Positions 12,588 to 21,897 of a DNA stretch of 54,680 bases are shown here, piece by piece; within the stretch, counting starts at the first letter, position 1, and every line of letters begins with the position of its first letter. The notes beneath the pieces were generated by a model, which was given only the letters and a program-made list of their open reading frames with translations, was not told where the DNA came from and made no database searches. A program made the translations under genes and the position numbers. Source of the DNA: Rhodococcus sp. CH91. Its GTDB lineage: Bacteria > Actinomycetota > Actinomycetes > Mycobacteriales > Mycobacteriaceae. The DNA is taken from NCBI RefSeq assembly GCF_022554085.1, contig NZ_JAKFYR010000011.1, positions 127,600 to 182,279 of the forward strand. Direction: 5' to 3'.

Positions 12588-13187
12588 GTGTCATCTTCCC
12601 AGCAGCCCGTGCCACCGACTCCATCATCCCACACGCCCGAATCGACGACGCAGGTCATCCAGATCTCGCGACTGTCGTTCCTCGCGTGCGCTCTGCTCCT
12701 CCTCGCGCTCGCCTCCCCCGCGCTCGCGTGGCCGGAAGCCTTCGCATGGACTCTGATCATCCCCTTCCTCGTCGCCGCATGGATCGTGCGGGTGAGGACG
12801 GTCGTCGGCCCCGACGGCATCGTCGCGCGGTCGACCTTCTCGACCACGACCCTGAAGTGGGATTCCCTCGAGGGCATCCGATTCCCGAAGCGGGGCTGGG
12901 CCCGCGCCGGCCTCACCGACGGTTCCGAGGTCGCACTGCCGGTGGTGACCTTCGGCCGCCTGCCGCAACTCTCGGAAGCCAGCGGAGGCCGTATCCCCGA
13001 TCCCTACGCCGCCGCACGCAAGGCGGAGGCGGAAGCGCAGGCCGAGACGGACCACGCCGAGACCGCCGGCAACACCGGAACCGACGACGAGGCAACCGCG
13101 GTCGAGAGCGACGCTACGACTGTCGGGACGAACGAGGACAGCGTCTCCGGAGCGGTTCCGTCGGACGCGGATAGGCGTCCCGAATAA
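12588..13187 (+). CDS. PH-domain membrane protein (Cfp6-like)
   Basis: This 199-residue protein has about 28 polar residues, two adjacent hydrophobic segments (about 30-48 and 52-66), and a bacterial PH-like domain (about 67-130: VRTVVGPDGIVARSTFSTTT, LKWDSLEGIRFP). An acidic Ala/Glu/Thr-rich tail follows and is likely disordered. It occupies the position of M. tuberculosis Rv3004 (Cfp6, an antigen found in culture filtrates). Biochemical function is unknown. The GTG at 12588 is divergent from the ilv leader by about 100 bases. The tail is longer than I recall for Rv3004. Confidence 0.75.
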   Translation: MSSSQQPVPPTPSSHTPESTTQVIQISRLSFLACALLLLALASPALAWPEAFAWTLIIPFLVAAWIVRVRTVVGPDGIVARSTFSTTTLKWDSLEGIRFPKRGWARAGLTDGSEVALPVVTFGRLPQLSEASGGRIPDPYAAARKAEAEAQAETDHAETAGNTGTDDEATAVESDATTVGTNEDSVSGAVPSDADRRPE

Positions 13188-13291
13188 CACACGAGTAGAT
13201 TCGTCCCTGCCGCCGCCCGCACCCGCCCCAGCCCGGCGCCCGGGCACGGCCGGCCGATTGCGCACACCGCCACCGTCAAGGAAGTCAGACC

Positions 13292-15133
13292 ATGCCCCCG
13301 TTGAGGTCACGCACCACCACCGTCGGACGAAACGCCGCAGGGGCGCGCTCCCTGTGGCGCGCCACCGGCCTGACCGATTCCGACTTCGGCAAGCCGATCG
13401 TCGCGATCGCGAACTCCTACACGCAGTTCGTACCCGGTCACGTCCACCTCAAGGACGTCGGTGAGATCGTCGCGAAGGCAGTGCGCGAAGCGGGCGGCGT
13501 GGCACGCGAGTTCCACACCATCGCTGTCGACGACGGCATCGCGATGGGTCACGGCGGCATGCTCTACTCGCTGCCGAGCCGCGAGATCATCGCGGACTCC
13601 GTCGAATACATGGTCAACGCGCACACCGCCGACGCCCTGGTCTGCATCTCCAATTGCGACAAGATCACCCCGGGCATGCTCAATGCCGCGATGCGTCTGA
13701 ACATCCCGACGATCTTCGTCTCCGGCGGTCCGATGGAGGCCGGCAAGGCCGTCGTCGTCGACGGTGTCGCCCACGCACCCACCGACCTCATCACCGCGAT
13801 CTCCGCCTCCGCCAGTGAGGCCGTCGACGACGCGGGCCTCGACGAGGTCGAGCGCAGCGCATGCCCGACGTGCGGTTCGTGCTCGGGCATGTTCACGGCG
13901 AACTCCATGAACTGCCTGACCGAGGCCCTCGGCCTGGCCCTGCCCGGCAACGGATCGACCCTCGCCACCCACGAGGCGCGTCGCGCGCTGTTCGAGACCG
14001 CCGGCACGACCATCGTGGAGGCGGCCCTGCGCTACTACCGCGACGACGACGAGTCCGTGCTGCCGCGCAACATCGCGACTCCGGCCGCCTTCCGCAACGC
14101 CATGGCCCTCGATGTCGCGATGGGTGGCTCCACGAACACCGTGCTGCACACGCTCGCCGCTGCCCAGGAGGGCGAGGTCGACTTCGATCTCACCACCATC
14201 GACGAGATCAGCCGCCGGGTGCCGTGCCTGTCGAAGGTCTCACCGAACTCCGACTACCACATGGAGGACGTCCACCGCGCCGGCGGCATCCCCGCCATCC
14301 TCGGCGAGCTGCGACGCGGCGGTCTGCTCGAGACCGATGTCTCCACCGTCCACACGAAGAGCTTCGACGAGTGGCTCGACACGTGGGACATCCGCTCCGG
14401 CAAAGCATCCGAGACGGCCCTCGAACTGTTCCACGCCGCTCCGGGCGGGGTGCGCACCACCGAACCGTTCTCGACGGACAACCGCTGGTCGTCGCTGGAC
14501 ACCGACGCCGCCAACGGCTGCATCCGCGACATCGAGCACGCCTACACCGTCGAAGGCGGCCTGTGCGTGCTGCGCGGCAATCTCGCTCCGGACGGCGCGA
14601 TCCTCAAGACCGCGGGGATCGACGAGGATCTCTTCCACTTCGAAGGGCCGGCCTTCGTCGTCGAGTCGCAGGAGGAGGCCGTCTCCGTCATCCTCGGCAA
14701 GAAGATCAAGGCGGGCGACGTGGTGGTCGTGCGCTACGAGGGCCCGGCCGGAGGCCCCGGCATGCAGGAGATGCTCCATCCCACCTCCTTCCTCAAGGGC
14801 ATCGGACTGGGCAAGGTGTGCGCCCTGATCACCGACGGCCGGTTCTCCGGCGGCACCTCGGGTCTGTCCATCGGCCACGTCTCCCCGGAGGCGGCGTCGG
14901 GCGGCGTGATCGGCCTGGTCGAGAACGGTGACCGGATCCGTATCGACGTCGCGACCCGCACCCTCGAGGTGCTCGTCGACGACGACATCCTCACGGAGCG
15001 GCGCGCGAAGATGGAGGCCTCCGAGCGTCCGTGGCAGCCCGTCGACCGGGAGCGCACGGTCTCGAAGGCGCTGCGTGCCTACGCCGCGCTCGCAACCTCC
15101 GCCGACAAGGGCGCCGTGCGGCGCGTCCTGTAG
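13292..15133 (+). CDS. ilvD: Dihydroxy-acid dehydratase
   Basis: This 613-residue iron-sulfur enzyme dehydrates 2,3-dihydroxy-isovalerate and -methylvalerate, the third common step to branched-chain amino acids. Cluster ligands are visible in CISNCDK (Cys118, Cys122) and [11 protein letters not shown] (Cys191 onward). The Lys in CDK is the position that binds Mg2+ as a carbamate in this family. C-terminal motifs include [11 protein letters not shown] and [21 protein letters not shown]. The ATG follows AAGGAAG. In M. tuberculosis ilvD (Rv0189c) is elsewhere, so here it has joined the ilvBNC neighbourhood. It ends at a strong hairpin. Confidence 0.96.
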   Translation: MPPLRSRTTTVGRNAAGARSLWRATGLTDSDFGKPIVAIANSYTQFVPGHVHLKDVGEIVAKAVREAGGVAREFHTIAVDDGIAMGHGGMLYSLPSREIIADSVEYMVNAHTADALVCISNCDKITPGMLNAAMRLNIPTIFVSGGPMEAGKAVVVDGVAHAPTDLITAISASASEAVDDAGLDEVERSACPTCGSCSGMFTANSMNCLTEALGLALPGNGSTLATHEARRALFETAGTTIVEAALRYYRDDDESVLPRNIATPAAFRNAMALDVAMGGSTNTVLHTLAAAQEGEVDFDLTTIDEISRRVPCLSKVSPNSDYHMEDVHRAGGIPAILGELRRGGLLETDVSTVHTKSFDEWLDTWDIRSGKASETALELFHAAPGGVRTTEPFSTDNRWSSLDTDAANGCIRDIEHAYTVEGGLCVLRGNLAPDGAILKTAGIDEDLFHFEGPAFVVESQEEAVSVILGKKIKAGDVVVVRYEGPAGGPGMQEMLHPTSFLKGIGLGKVCALITDGRFSGGTSGLSIGHVSPEAASGGVIGLVENGDRIRIDVATRTLEVLVDDDILTERRAKMEASERPWQPVDRERTVSKALRAYAALATSADKGAVRRVL

Positions 15134-15150
15134 AACGGGCCGGGAAGACG

Positions 15151-15186
15151 AAGAGCCGCGCGATCCGACGGGATCGCGCGGCTCTT
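15151..15186. terminator. Bidirectional terminator between ilvD and the DoxX gene
   Basis: A perfect 16-base-pair stem (AAGAGCCGCGCGATCC with its complement) with loop GACG lies 17 bases after the ilvD stop and 25 bases after the converging DoxX stop. Confidence 0.78.
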
Positions 15187-15211
15187 GTCGTCGAGGGGCC
15201 TGCGGACGGTC

Positions 15212-15973
15212 TCAGCGCCCGAAGATCCACAGGCACACGCCGGCCGCCACCCCCAGCAGCAGCACGGCGAGGGAACCGAGGAACGGGCGCGTCGCCCATC
15301 GGCGCCTGCCGTCGATCGCGATGCGTCCCGGCCCGGTGAGGGTGAGCGCCACCGCACAGGCCACGAGCAGGACCTCGTACTCGAATCCGGACGATTCGGT
15401 GGCGAAGTACTGGAGCCCCGGCTCGAGCTCGTGTTTGAACAGCACGGCGTTGACCATGATCGCGACGATCACGGCTGCAGCGATGGGGGTGAGAAGACCC
15501 AGCACGAGCAGTCCGCCGGCAGCGATCTCGCCGACTGCACCGGCGATCGCGAGCGCCGCCGGCTGCTGATAACCCGCGTCGCGCAGCGTGGCCTCGAAAC
15601 CGTCCAGGCCCGGACCGTTCCACAGACCCGTCAGCTTCTGCAGTCCGTGCACGAGGAGGGTCGCACCGACCACCGCACGCAGTACGAACAGGCCCAGATC
15701 CAGCGTGCCGCGGCGAACCTTCACCGGCGGTTGCTCCCCGGCAAGCACCGCGCCGGCCGGTTCCGAGCCGTAGACCGGGTCCGGCCGATAGATCTGTTCG
15801 GTGGGCGGCGCGTAGGTGTCGTTGCCCGACAGGTTTCCCCCCGTGCCCGGGACGTCCTCCGGGTCGAGATACGAACTACGTGGTCGGCGCATCTCCAATG
15901 TCCGTTCGTCCTGCTGGTTGTCGTAGGGACTCGAACCTGCGTCCGGCACTCCACCGGTTTCCTTGTCGGCCAC
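15212..15973 (-). CDS. DoxX family membrane protein
   Basis: This 253-residue protein has a polar, probably disordered N-terminal 90 residues and then four hydrophobic segments. These start with LGLFVLRAVVGATLLVHGLQ and include the DoxX pattern around ALAIAGAVGEIAAGGLLVLG. It is expected in the inner membrane. DoxX proteins have been tied to thiol and redox homeostasis complexes in mycobacteria, but no specific role can be assigned here. The position matches Rv3005c. The GTG at 15973 is set by the -10 box TACGCT six bases upstream. It is divergent from lppZ. Confidence 0.82.
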   Translation of the reverse strand: MADKETGGVPDAGSSPYDNQQDERTLEMRRPRSSYLDPEDVPGTGGNLSGNDTYAPPTEQIYRPDPVYGSEPAGAVLAGEQPPVKVRRGTLDLGLFVLRAVVGATLLVHGLQKLTGLWNGPGLDGFEATLRDAGYQQPAALAIAGAVGEIAAGGLLVLGLLTPIAAAVIVAIMVNAVLFKHELEPGLQYFATESSGFEYEVLLVACAVALTLTGPGRIAIDGRRRWATRPFLGSLAVLLLGVAAGVCLWIFGR

Positions 15974-15979
15974 GCTCCC

Positions 15980-15985
15980 AGCGTA
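15980..15985 (-). promoter_or_regulatory. -10 box of the DoxX gene (leaderless start)
   Basis: TACGCT on the minus strand lies six bases before the GTG at 15973. No Shine-Dalgarno is visible. Confidence 0.52.
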
Positions 15986-16037
15986 GGCCCGGCGCGGCCT
16001 CCGTACCCGGCATCCGCGGGCACGCGCGTCGTGCCGG

Positions 16038-16043
16038 TAACGT
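16038..16043 (+). promoter_or_regulatory. -10 box of lppZ (leaderless start)
   Basis: TAACGT lies seven bases before the ATG at 16051, placing the transcription start at the start codon. Divergent from the DoxX promoter 50 bases away. Confidence 0.55.
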
Positions 16044-16050
16044 TTGCGGC

Positions 16051-17199
16051 ATGACGTGGGGTGTGCAGTGGACGAGTTCGTGGGGCGGGCGCGTGGCGGC
16101 GGCCGCGCTGGCCGTCGGAGTCCTCGCCGTCCCCTCGTGTGCACGTTTCGACGACTCGACCACCACGCCGTTCACCCCGCAGCCCACATTCGACCCGGGA
16201 CCGGGCGTGGGCCCTCTCGACCCCACCACCACGACGACCACCCCGAGTGCCTCTTCCCGCCCCCCGGGACCGTGCGTCGACCCCGATCCGGCGGTGGTCG
16301 CGACGTGCCTCGACGTCACCGGAGGTCTCGTCACGATGCCCGACGGGAACTCCGCGCTGGTCACCGAACGCCGAACGGGCCGGATCCTGCAGGTCGCGCC
16401 GGAGACGGAGCCGGTCGAGGTCGCCACGATCCCGGTCGACGGGTCCGGCGACGGCGGGCTCATGGACGTCACGCTCTCCCCCACCTTCGCGGAGGATCGG
16501 CTGCTCTACGCCTACATCACCACGGCCACCGACAACCGGGTGGTGCGGATCGCCGCGGGCGATACCCCCAAGGACGTGCTGACCGGAATCCCTCGCGGCA
16601 CGTCCGGTAACGCCGGAGCGATCGAGTTCGTCTCACCGACCGAGCTCGCCGTGCTCACCGGCGACGCCGGGAACCCCTCTGCCGCAAATGATCCGAGTTC
16701 CCTCTCGGGCAAGCTCCTGAAACTTCCGTTGCCCGCCCCCGGCGCTGCGGCCACCCCGTCGGTGGTGCTGTCCGGGATCGGGACCGCCGGCGACGTGTGC
16801 CGCGATCCGAACGGCGCCCTGTGGGTCACCGACCGCACCCCGCTCGAGGACCGGCTCCAGCGAGTGGGCGTCGACGGCTCGACCGGCACCGGCCCGGCGT
16901 GGACGTGGCCCGAGCGGCCCGGTGTCGCAGGATGCGCGGCAGCACCGGACGGAATCGCGATCTCACTCACCGACGCGAAGGCCGTCGCAGTCCTCACCAC
17001 CGACCCGGGCACGGGCGCGGTCACCGCCGCCCCGGTCCTCGCGGCGGAGGACCGCTACGGCATGCTCCGCGGCGCAGCCTCGTCCCCCGACGGACTTCTG
17101 TGGGTCTCGACGATCAACAAGACGGGCGCGGAGCCGGGTCCGAACGACGATCGCGTCGTCCGGATCCAGTTCCCCGCAGGTGGCGGCGGATTCGACTGA
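16051..17199 (+). CDS. lppZ: Lipoprotein LppZ, sorbosone/glucose-dehydrogenase-like beta-propeller
   Basis: This 382-residue exported lipoprotein has a signal peptide ending in a lipobox-like LAVPSC, with Cys30 as the likely lipidated residue. A Thr/Pro-rich linker (about 35-70) leads to a six-bladed propeller of the PQQ glucose/sorbosone dehydrogenase type. Recognisable blades include LVTMPDGNSALVTERRTGRI, GLMDVTLSPTFAEDRLLYAY and PDGLLWVSTINK. The protein should be anchored on the outer face of the cytoplasmic membrane. Its enzymatic activity is undemonstrated. It is the positional match of Rv3006. It is convergent with gatB, with 27 bases between stops. Confidence 0.85.
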   Translation: MTWGVQWTSSWGGRVAAAALAVGVLAVPSCARFDDSTTTPFTPQPTFDPGPGVGPLDPTTTTTTPSASSRPPGPCVDPDPAVVATCLDVTGGLVTMPDGNSALVTERRTGRILQVAPETEPVEVATIPVDGSGDGGLMDVTLSPTFAEDRLLYAYITTATDNRVVRIAAGDTPKDVLTGIPRGTSGNAGAIEFVSPTELAVLTGDAGNPSAANDPSSLSGKLLKLPLPAPGAAATPSVVLSGIGTAGDVCRDPNGALWVTDRTPLEDRLQRVGVDGSTGTGPAWTWPERPGVAGCAAAPDGIAISLTDAKAVAVLTTDPGTGAVTAAPVLAAEDRYGMLRGAASSPDGLLWVSTINKTGAEPGPNDDRVVRIQFPAGGGGFD

Positions 17200-17226
17200 T
17201 CCGGGTGCTCCGCCCGCCACCCACCG

Positions 17227-18735
17227 TCAGCTGCACGCGGCGATGACGAGTTCCTTGACCCGCGCCGGGTCGGCCTGGCCGCGAGTGGCCTTCATGACGT
17301 CGCCGACGATCTTGCCCGCGGCCTGAACCTTGCCCGAGCGGATCTTGTCGGCGATGTCGGGATTGGCGGCGAGAGCGGCGTCGACCGCGGCCTGCAGCGC
17401 CGAGTCGTCGCGGACGACCTCGAGACCGCGCGCAGCCACTACCTCGTCGGGCTCACCCTCACCGGCGAGCACGCCGTCGACAACCTGGCGGGCGAGCTTG
17501 TTCGTCAGCTTGCCCTCGGCCACGAGTGCGATGACGCGGGCGAGCTGCTCGGGCGTGATGGGCAGCTCGGCGAGTTCGACGCCACGGCTGTTGGCCTGCT
17601 GAGCCAGATACGCGACCCACCACGAGCGCGCCTCCGAAGCGGGCGCGCCGGCCTCCGTGGTCGCAATGACGAGGTCGAGCGCGCCGGCGTTGACGAGGTC
17701 GCGCATCTCCTCGTCGGAGACCCCCCACTCGGCCTGGATGCGGGCACGACGCAGCCACGGCAGTTCGGGCAGAGTCGCACGCAACTCCTCGACCCAGGCG
17801 GCATCGGGAGCGATCGGCTCGAGATCGGGCTCCGGGAAGTAGCGGTAGTCCTCGGCGGTCTCCTTACGACGACCGGGCGAGGTGGTGCCGTCCGCCTCCT
17901 GGAAGTGCCGGGTCTCCTGGATGATCTCGCCACCGGCGACGAGCACCGCGGCCTGGCGGCGCATCTCGTAGCGAACCGCCACCTCGACGGACTTGAGCGA
18001 ATTGACGTTCTTCGTCTCGGTGCGGGTGCCGAACTCCTTCGCACCGATCGGCATCAGCGAGACGTTGGCGTCGCACCGCATCGAGCCCTGGTCCATGCGG
18101 ACGTCGGAGACATCGAGCGCCTCGAGCAGGTCGCGCAGGGCGGTCACGTAGGCGCGAGCGACCTCGGGGGCCCGCTCTCCCGCACCCACGATGGGCTTGG
18201 TGACGATTTCGATGAGGGGCACACCCGCGCGGTTGTAGTCGAGCAGCGAGTGGCTCGCGCCGTGGATGCGGCCCGTGGCGCCACCGACATGCAGCGACTT
18301 GCCGGTGTCCTCCTCCATGTGGGCGCGCTCGATGTCGACCCGCCAGGTGGTGCCGTCGTCCAGGACGACGTCGAGGTAACCGTCGGTCGCGATCGGCTCG
18401 TCGTACTGCGAGATCTGGTAGTTCTTGGGCTGATCCGGGTAGAAGTAGTTCTTCCGCGCGAAGCGGCCCCACGGGGTGATCGAGCAGTTCAACGCGAGAC
18501 CGATCCGGATCGCGGACTCGACCGCGGCCTGGTTGACGACGGGCAGCGCGCCCGGCAGACCCAGGCACACCGGGCACACCTGGGTGTTCGGCTCCGCACC
18601 GAAGGTGGTCGGGCACGGGCAGAACATCTTGGTGGCGGTGTGCAGTTCGACGTGCACCTCCATGCCCATCACGGGCTCGAACTTGGCGAGCACGTCGTCG
18701 TAGGCGAGCAGGTCAGCGGACACCGAGGCAGTCAT
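17227..18735 (-). CDS. gatB: Aspartyl/glutamyl-tRNA amidotransferase subunit B
   Basis: This 502-residue subunit of GatCAB binds misacylated Glu-tRNA(Gln) or Asp-tRNA(Asn), activates the side chain with ATP and receives ammonia from GatA. The cradle domain begins [15 protein letters not shown]. Zinc-type cysteines lie in FCPCPTTFG and [16 protein letters not shown]. The C-terminal YqeY/tail domain ends the protein ([18 protein letters not shown]). The ATG at 18735 is preferred over one eight codons upstream because TAAAAT sits seven bases before it. The subunits are split: gatA-gatC lie 5 kb away, with pfkA, a two-component system and a lipase pair in between. Confidence 0.96.
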   Translation of the reverse strand: MTASVSADLLAYDDVLAKFEPVMGMEVHVELHTATKMFCPCPTTFGAEPNTQVCPVCLGLPGALPVVNQAAVESAIRIGLALNCSITPWGRFARKNYFYPDQPKNYQISQYDEPIATDGYLDVVLDDGTTWRVDIERAHMEEDTGKSLHVGGATGRIHGASHSLLDYNRAGVPLIEIVTKPIVGAGERAPEVARAYVTALRDLLEALDVSDVRMDQGSMRCDANVSLMPIGAKEFGTRTETKNVNSLKSVEVAVRYEMRRQAAVLVAGGEIIQETRHFQEADGTTSPGRRKETAEDYRYFPEPDLEPIAPDAAWVEELRATLPELPWLRRARIQAEWGVSDEEMRDLVNAGALDLVIATTEAGAPASEARSWWVAYLAQQANSRGVELAELPITPEQLARVIALVAEGKLTNKLARQVVDGVLAGEGEPDEVVAARGLEVVRDDSALQAAVDAALAANPDIADKIRSGKVQAAGKIVGDVMKATRGQADPARVKELVIAACS

Positions 18736-18742
18736 GATCCCG

Positions 18743-18748
18743 ATTTTA
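18743..18748 (-). promoter_or_regulatory. -10 box of gatB (leaderless start)
   Basis: TAAAAT, a near-consensus -10 hexamer, lies seven bases before the ATG at 18735. It decides the start codon. Confidence 0.62.
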
Positions 18749-18777
18749 GACGGCGCCACCGGTGTCCCCGCGCGGCC

Positions 18778-19806
18778 TCACCCGAAGATGATCCGCATCT
18801 CCTGGTATCGCCGCTCCGGCACGTATTTCGGCTCGGCCAGCTCGTCGAAGTCGACGCGAGCGATGTCGGTGCCGTGCAGCGCCACCATATGACCCCAGTC
18901 CTCCTCGGCGACGAGATCGGTGACCGCCATGCCGAGGCGGGTCGCGAGGACCCGGTCGAAGGCGGTGGGAACGCCTCCCCGCTGGATGTGCCCGAGCACG
19001 GTCGCACGGGTTTCGATACCGGTGTGTTTCTCGATGAGCGGTGCGAGAAACTCCGCGACACCGCCGAGACGGGGCCGGTCGAAACCGTCGAGACCCTTGG
19101 TGGAGTACGCCTCCTCCATGTGAGGAAGCCGGAAACCTTCCGCGACGACGACCATCGGTGAACGCCCGCGGTCCCGGACACTGGTCACCCACTCGCAGAT
19201 CTGTTCGAGGCTCTCCGGATGTTCCGGAATGAGGATCGCGTGCGCACCCCCCGCAGTCCCCGCGTGCAGTGCGATCCAGCCGGCATGCCTGCCCATGACC
19301 TCGAGCACCATGCATCGCTTGTGCGAGTTGCCGGTGGTGCGGAGACGATCGATCGCCTCGGTCGCGATCTCGACCGCGGTGTCGAATCCGAAGGTGTAGT
19401 CGGTGTGACTGAGATCGTTGTCGATCGTCTTGGGCACGCCGACGATACGGATTCCTTCACCGAACAGCCGTTTCGACGCGGCAGCGGTGCCCTCTCCACC
19501 GATGGCGATCACCGCGTCGACGCCGAGCCGGTCGAGCGTCTTCTGGATGTTCTGCGCGCCCCCGTTCGGTCCCTGATACGGGCCGAAGCGGCTGGTACCG
19601 AGGATTGTGCCGCCCTGCTGGGCGAGACCTCGAACACGGCTGCGATTCAAGGGGATCGCATCACCTTCGACGAGCCCGCGCCAGCCGTCGAGAAAACCGA
19701 CGAACTCCTGGCCGTGCACCTCGGTTCCCTTGAGCACCGCACCGCGGATGACCGCGTTCAGTCCGGGACAGTCCCCACCACTGGTGAGAATGCCGATTCG
19801 CGTCAC
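18778..19806 (-). CDS. pfkA: 6-phosphofructokinase, predicted ATP-dependent
   Basis: This 342-residue group III phosphofructokinase phosphorylates fructose 6-phosphate in glycolysis. The N-terminal nucleotide loop is GILTSGGDCPGLNAVIRG. The phosphate-binding site GGEGT has Gly at the position equivalent to E. coli 104, which goes with ATP use; PPi enzymes have Asp there. The catalytic motif is PKTIDNDLSHTDYTFGFDTA, with Lys in place of E. coli Gly124. This Gly/Lys combination is known from the Streptomyces ATP enzyme. The GTG at 19806 follows GGGAGGT. It lies between gatB and the response regulator and matches Rv3010c. Confidence 0.94.
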   Translation of the reverse strand: MTRIGILTSGGDCPGLNAVIRGAVLKGTEVHGQEFVGFLDGWRGLVEGDAIPLNRSRVRGLAQQGGTILGTSRFGPYQGPNGGAQNIQKTLDRLGVDAVIAIGGEGTAAASKRLFGEGIRIVGVPKTIDNDLSHTDYTFGFDTAVEIATEAIDRLRTTGNSHKRCMVLEVMGRHAGWIALHAGTAGGAHAILIPEHPESLEQICEWVTSVRDRGRSPMVVVAEGFRLPHMEEAYSTKGLDGFDRPRLGGVAEFLAPLIEKHTGIETRATVLGHIQRGGVPTAFDRVLATRLGMAVTDLVAEEDWGHMVALHGTDIARVDFDELAEPKYVPERRYQEMRIIFG

Positions 19807-19879
19807 GGACTACCTCCCGTCGGATGGACCAGTACTGCACCGCCATCCTGCCCGTTCGGCGTCGCGACGGCAGCCCGAT

Positions 19880-20557
19880 TCAGCCGGGTGTGACGAGACC
19901 GGACTCGTAGGCCAGCACCACCGCCTGCGCCCGGTCCCGCAGGTGGAGCTTCCCGAGTACCTTCCCGACGTGCGTCTTCACCGTCTGCTCGGCGACGAAC
20001 AGGCGCTCCGCGATCTCTGTGTTGGACAGCCCGTGCGCGATCAGTTCGAGAACCTCGAGTTCGCGCGGGGTCAGCTGCTCGAGCACCCGATCGCGGCCCC
20101 TGCCGGGCCGGCGTCTGCTGGTGACGTCGGCGATGAGCCGTCGCGTGACGGTCGGCGCGAGCAGCGCCTGTCCGTCTGCGACGACCCGCACGGCGCGGAC
20201 GAGTTCGTCGGCGGGTGCGTCCTTGAGCAGGAACCCGCTCGCGCCCATCCCGAGCGCCTCGTACACGTAGTCGTCGAGATCGAAGGTCGTGAGCATGAGC
20301 ACCTTCGATCTCGGCTCGCGGGTGTCGGCGAGGATGTGCCGGGCCGCATCGAGACCGTTCATCTCGGGCATGCGCACGTCCATGAGGACCACGTCCGGGC
20401 GTAGCCTCGCCACTTCGGACACCGCAGCCCGGCCGTCCGGTGCGTCGCCCACGACGCTGATATCGGGCTGGGCACCCAGCAGTGCGCCGAAGCCCTGCCG
20501 GACCATGGCCTGGTCGTCGGCGATGAACACGGTGATGGCAGGTCGCGGTTCGGTCAC
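19880..20557 (-). CDS. NarL/LuxR-family response regulator
   Basis: This 225-residue cytosolic transcription factor has an N-terminal receiver domain with acidic pocket ADD (about 14-15), phospho-acceptor Asp60 in VVLMDVRMPEMNG and conserved Lys in FLLKDAPADELV. A C-terminal LuxR helix-turn-helix follows (about 157-215: LTPRELEVLELIAHGLSNTEIAERL). The start at GTG 20557 lies ten bases after the histidine kinase stop with AGGGTGG in front, so the pair is co-transcribed. The signal is unknown. The divergent phospholipase/lipase genes are the obvious candidate targets. Confidence 0.92.
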   Translation of the reverse strand: MTEPRPAITVFIADDQAMVRQGFGALLGAQPDISVVGDAPDGRAAVSEVARLRPDVVLMDVRMPEMNGLDAARHILADTREPRSKVLMLTTFDLDDYVYEALGMGASGFLLKDAPADELVRAVRVVADGQALLAPTVTRRLIADVTSRRRPGRGRDRVLEQLTPRELEVLELIAHGLSNTEIAERLFVAEQTVKTHVGKVLGKLHLRDRAQAVVLAYESGLVTPG

Positions 20558-20567
20558 CGGCACCACC

Positions 20568-21791
20568 CTAGGCCTCGAGCAGCACCGGGAGAACCGCTCG
20601 TACCTCGAAGCCACCGCCCTGCCGCGGATGCGCCGTCAACTGCCCGCCCACGACGGCGGCACGTTCCGCCATCCCACGGATACCGTTGCCCCCGCTACGG
20701 TCCTGGTGGCCGATGGTGGGAGGCCCCACCGCCGCGGGTCCGTTGATCACCTCGACGGTGACGGCCCCCGGTTCCCACGCCAGCCGAGCGCGTACCGGGG
20801 CACCCGGCGCGTGGCGCGCCGAGTTCGCGAGCGACTCCTGCAGGATCCGGTAGACCGTCAACCCCACGGCCTCGGAAACTCGGTCGGGCGCACCGGTCGC
20901 CTCCGTCTCGAGCAGCATTCCTGCCCGCCTCGCGGAGTCGAACAGATCCTCGATGCTGTGCAGACCCGGCTGGGGCTCGTGCTCCGGGAGCTGACCGTCG
21001 CTGCGCAGCACACCGAGCAGGGTACGGACCTCGTTCAGAGCCTCCCGTGCGGCGGACCCGAGTGCGTCGAATTCGGCACGCACCTCGTCGTCGACACCCG
21101 GAAGCCGGTAGGGCGCACTCTGCGCCTGCACGACGATCATCGACATGTGATGGGCGACGATGTCGTGCAGGTCGCGCGCGATGCGCGCTTTCTCCTCGAG
21201 AATCGCGCGACGCGCACGTTCGTGTTCGCTGGCCTCCTCTTCACGAGCGAGTTGCCGGCGGGACAGGAGCAGCCAGCGCACCAGCAGGCCGAACACGACG
21301 AGCGCGCCGATCCCGATCCCCCACCCCCACCCGTCTCGACCGGGCACGAACGCAGCGAACAGCAGGGTCGTCGCCACCCAGACGACGAGCACGATCCGGA
21401 TCTCCTCGTGGACGGCGACCGCGAACAGCAACGTGAGCATCACGAGGATGTGGACGACCTGCCAGGGATAGCCGTACCCCTCGACCGGGTCGTAGGCGAG
21501 GGCGACGAACAGGGCGGTCGCGGCGCTGATCGCCCAGCCCAGTGCAGGACGGATGAACACCAGCGCGAACGGGAGGACGGCCGCACCCGAGATCAGCGGC
21601 AGGACCGGAGGCGATATGTCGTGGGTCAGACGCAGCGTCGGCCAGGCGACCGCATAGAGCATCAAGGTGACAGCGACAGCGATGACGATGCTCCATCGCC
21701 CGCGCCCCCAGGCGCGGGCAGCGTTCACTCCCGATCGTGCAAGCTGTTTCACATTCCTCACGCTAGAAGCTGCGGTCTCGACTGTCCTCAT
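20568..21791 (-). CDS. Sensor histidine kinase (HisKA_3 type)
   Basis: This 407-residue membrane kinase has five or six hydrophobic segments in its first 190 residues, the last being GIGIGALVVFGLLVRWLLLS. A short coiled stretch leads to the dimerisation/phospho-acceptor domain, with ARIARDLHDIVAHHMSMIVV carrying the phosphorylated His. The HATPase domain has the N box LQESLANSARHAPG and G box GGNGIRGMAERA. It partners the downstream regulator. The sensing portion is within the membrane, like other NarL-type actinobacterial kinases that monitor the envelope. The ATG at 21791 is a best guess; no clear ribosome-binding site is seen. Confidence 0.9.
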   Translation of the reverse strand: MRTVETAASSVRNVKQLARSGVNAARAWGRGRWSIVIAVAVTLMLYAVAWPTLRLTHDISPPVLPLISGAAVLPFALVFIRPALGWAISAATALFVALAYDPVEGYGYPWQVVHILVMLTLLFAVAVHEEIRIVLVVWVATTLLFAAFVPGRDGWGWGIGIGALVVFGLLVRWLLLSRRQLAREEEASEHERARRAILEEKARIARDLHDIVAHHMSMIVVQAQSAPYRLPGVDDEVRAEFDALGSAAREALNEVRTLLGVLRSDGQLPEHEPQPGLHSIEDLFDSARRAGMLLETEATGAPDRVSEAVGLTVYRILQESLANSARHAPGAPVRARLAWEPGAVTVEVINGPAAVGPPTIGHQDRSGGNGIRGMAERAAVVGGQLTAHPRQGGGFEVRAVLPVLLEA

Positions 21792-21818
21792 ACCGGAGAG
21801 TGAGATCCCCGTAGCTCC

Positions 21819-21853
21819 CCGGAGTGGTGCCGACCGCACCGAGATCACTCCGG
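21819..21853. promoter_or_regulatory. Inverted repeat in the kinase/phospholipase intergenic region
   Basis: CCGGAGTG (21819-21826) and CACTCCGG (21846-21853) form a perfect eight-base inverted repeat around a smaller GTGC/GCAC hairpin. It sits between divergent promoters, 30 bases upstream of the phospholipase -10 box. It is a candidate response-regulator site, but no partner protein has been shown. Confidence 0.35.
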
Positions 21854-21883
21854 CGCGGGGTCCGCCGCAGGGCCGCGTGTTCC

Positions 21884-21889
21884 TAACGT
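21884..21889 (+). promoter_or_regulatory. -10 box of the phospholipase gene (leaderless start)
   Basis: TAACGT lies eight bases before the ATG at 21898. No Shine-Dalgarno precedes the start. Confidence 0.48.
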
Positions 21890-21897
21890 CGCCGGGC

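Noticed and set aside
18736-18759. Upstream ATG for gatB, eight codons earlier
   Set aside because: It would require transcription from before the TAAAAT box, and the added residues match no GatB start.
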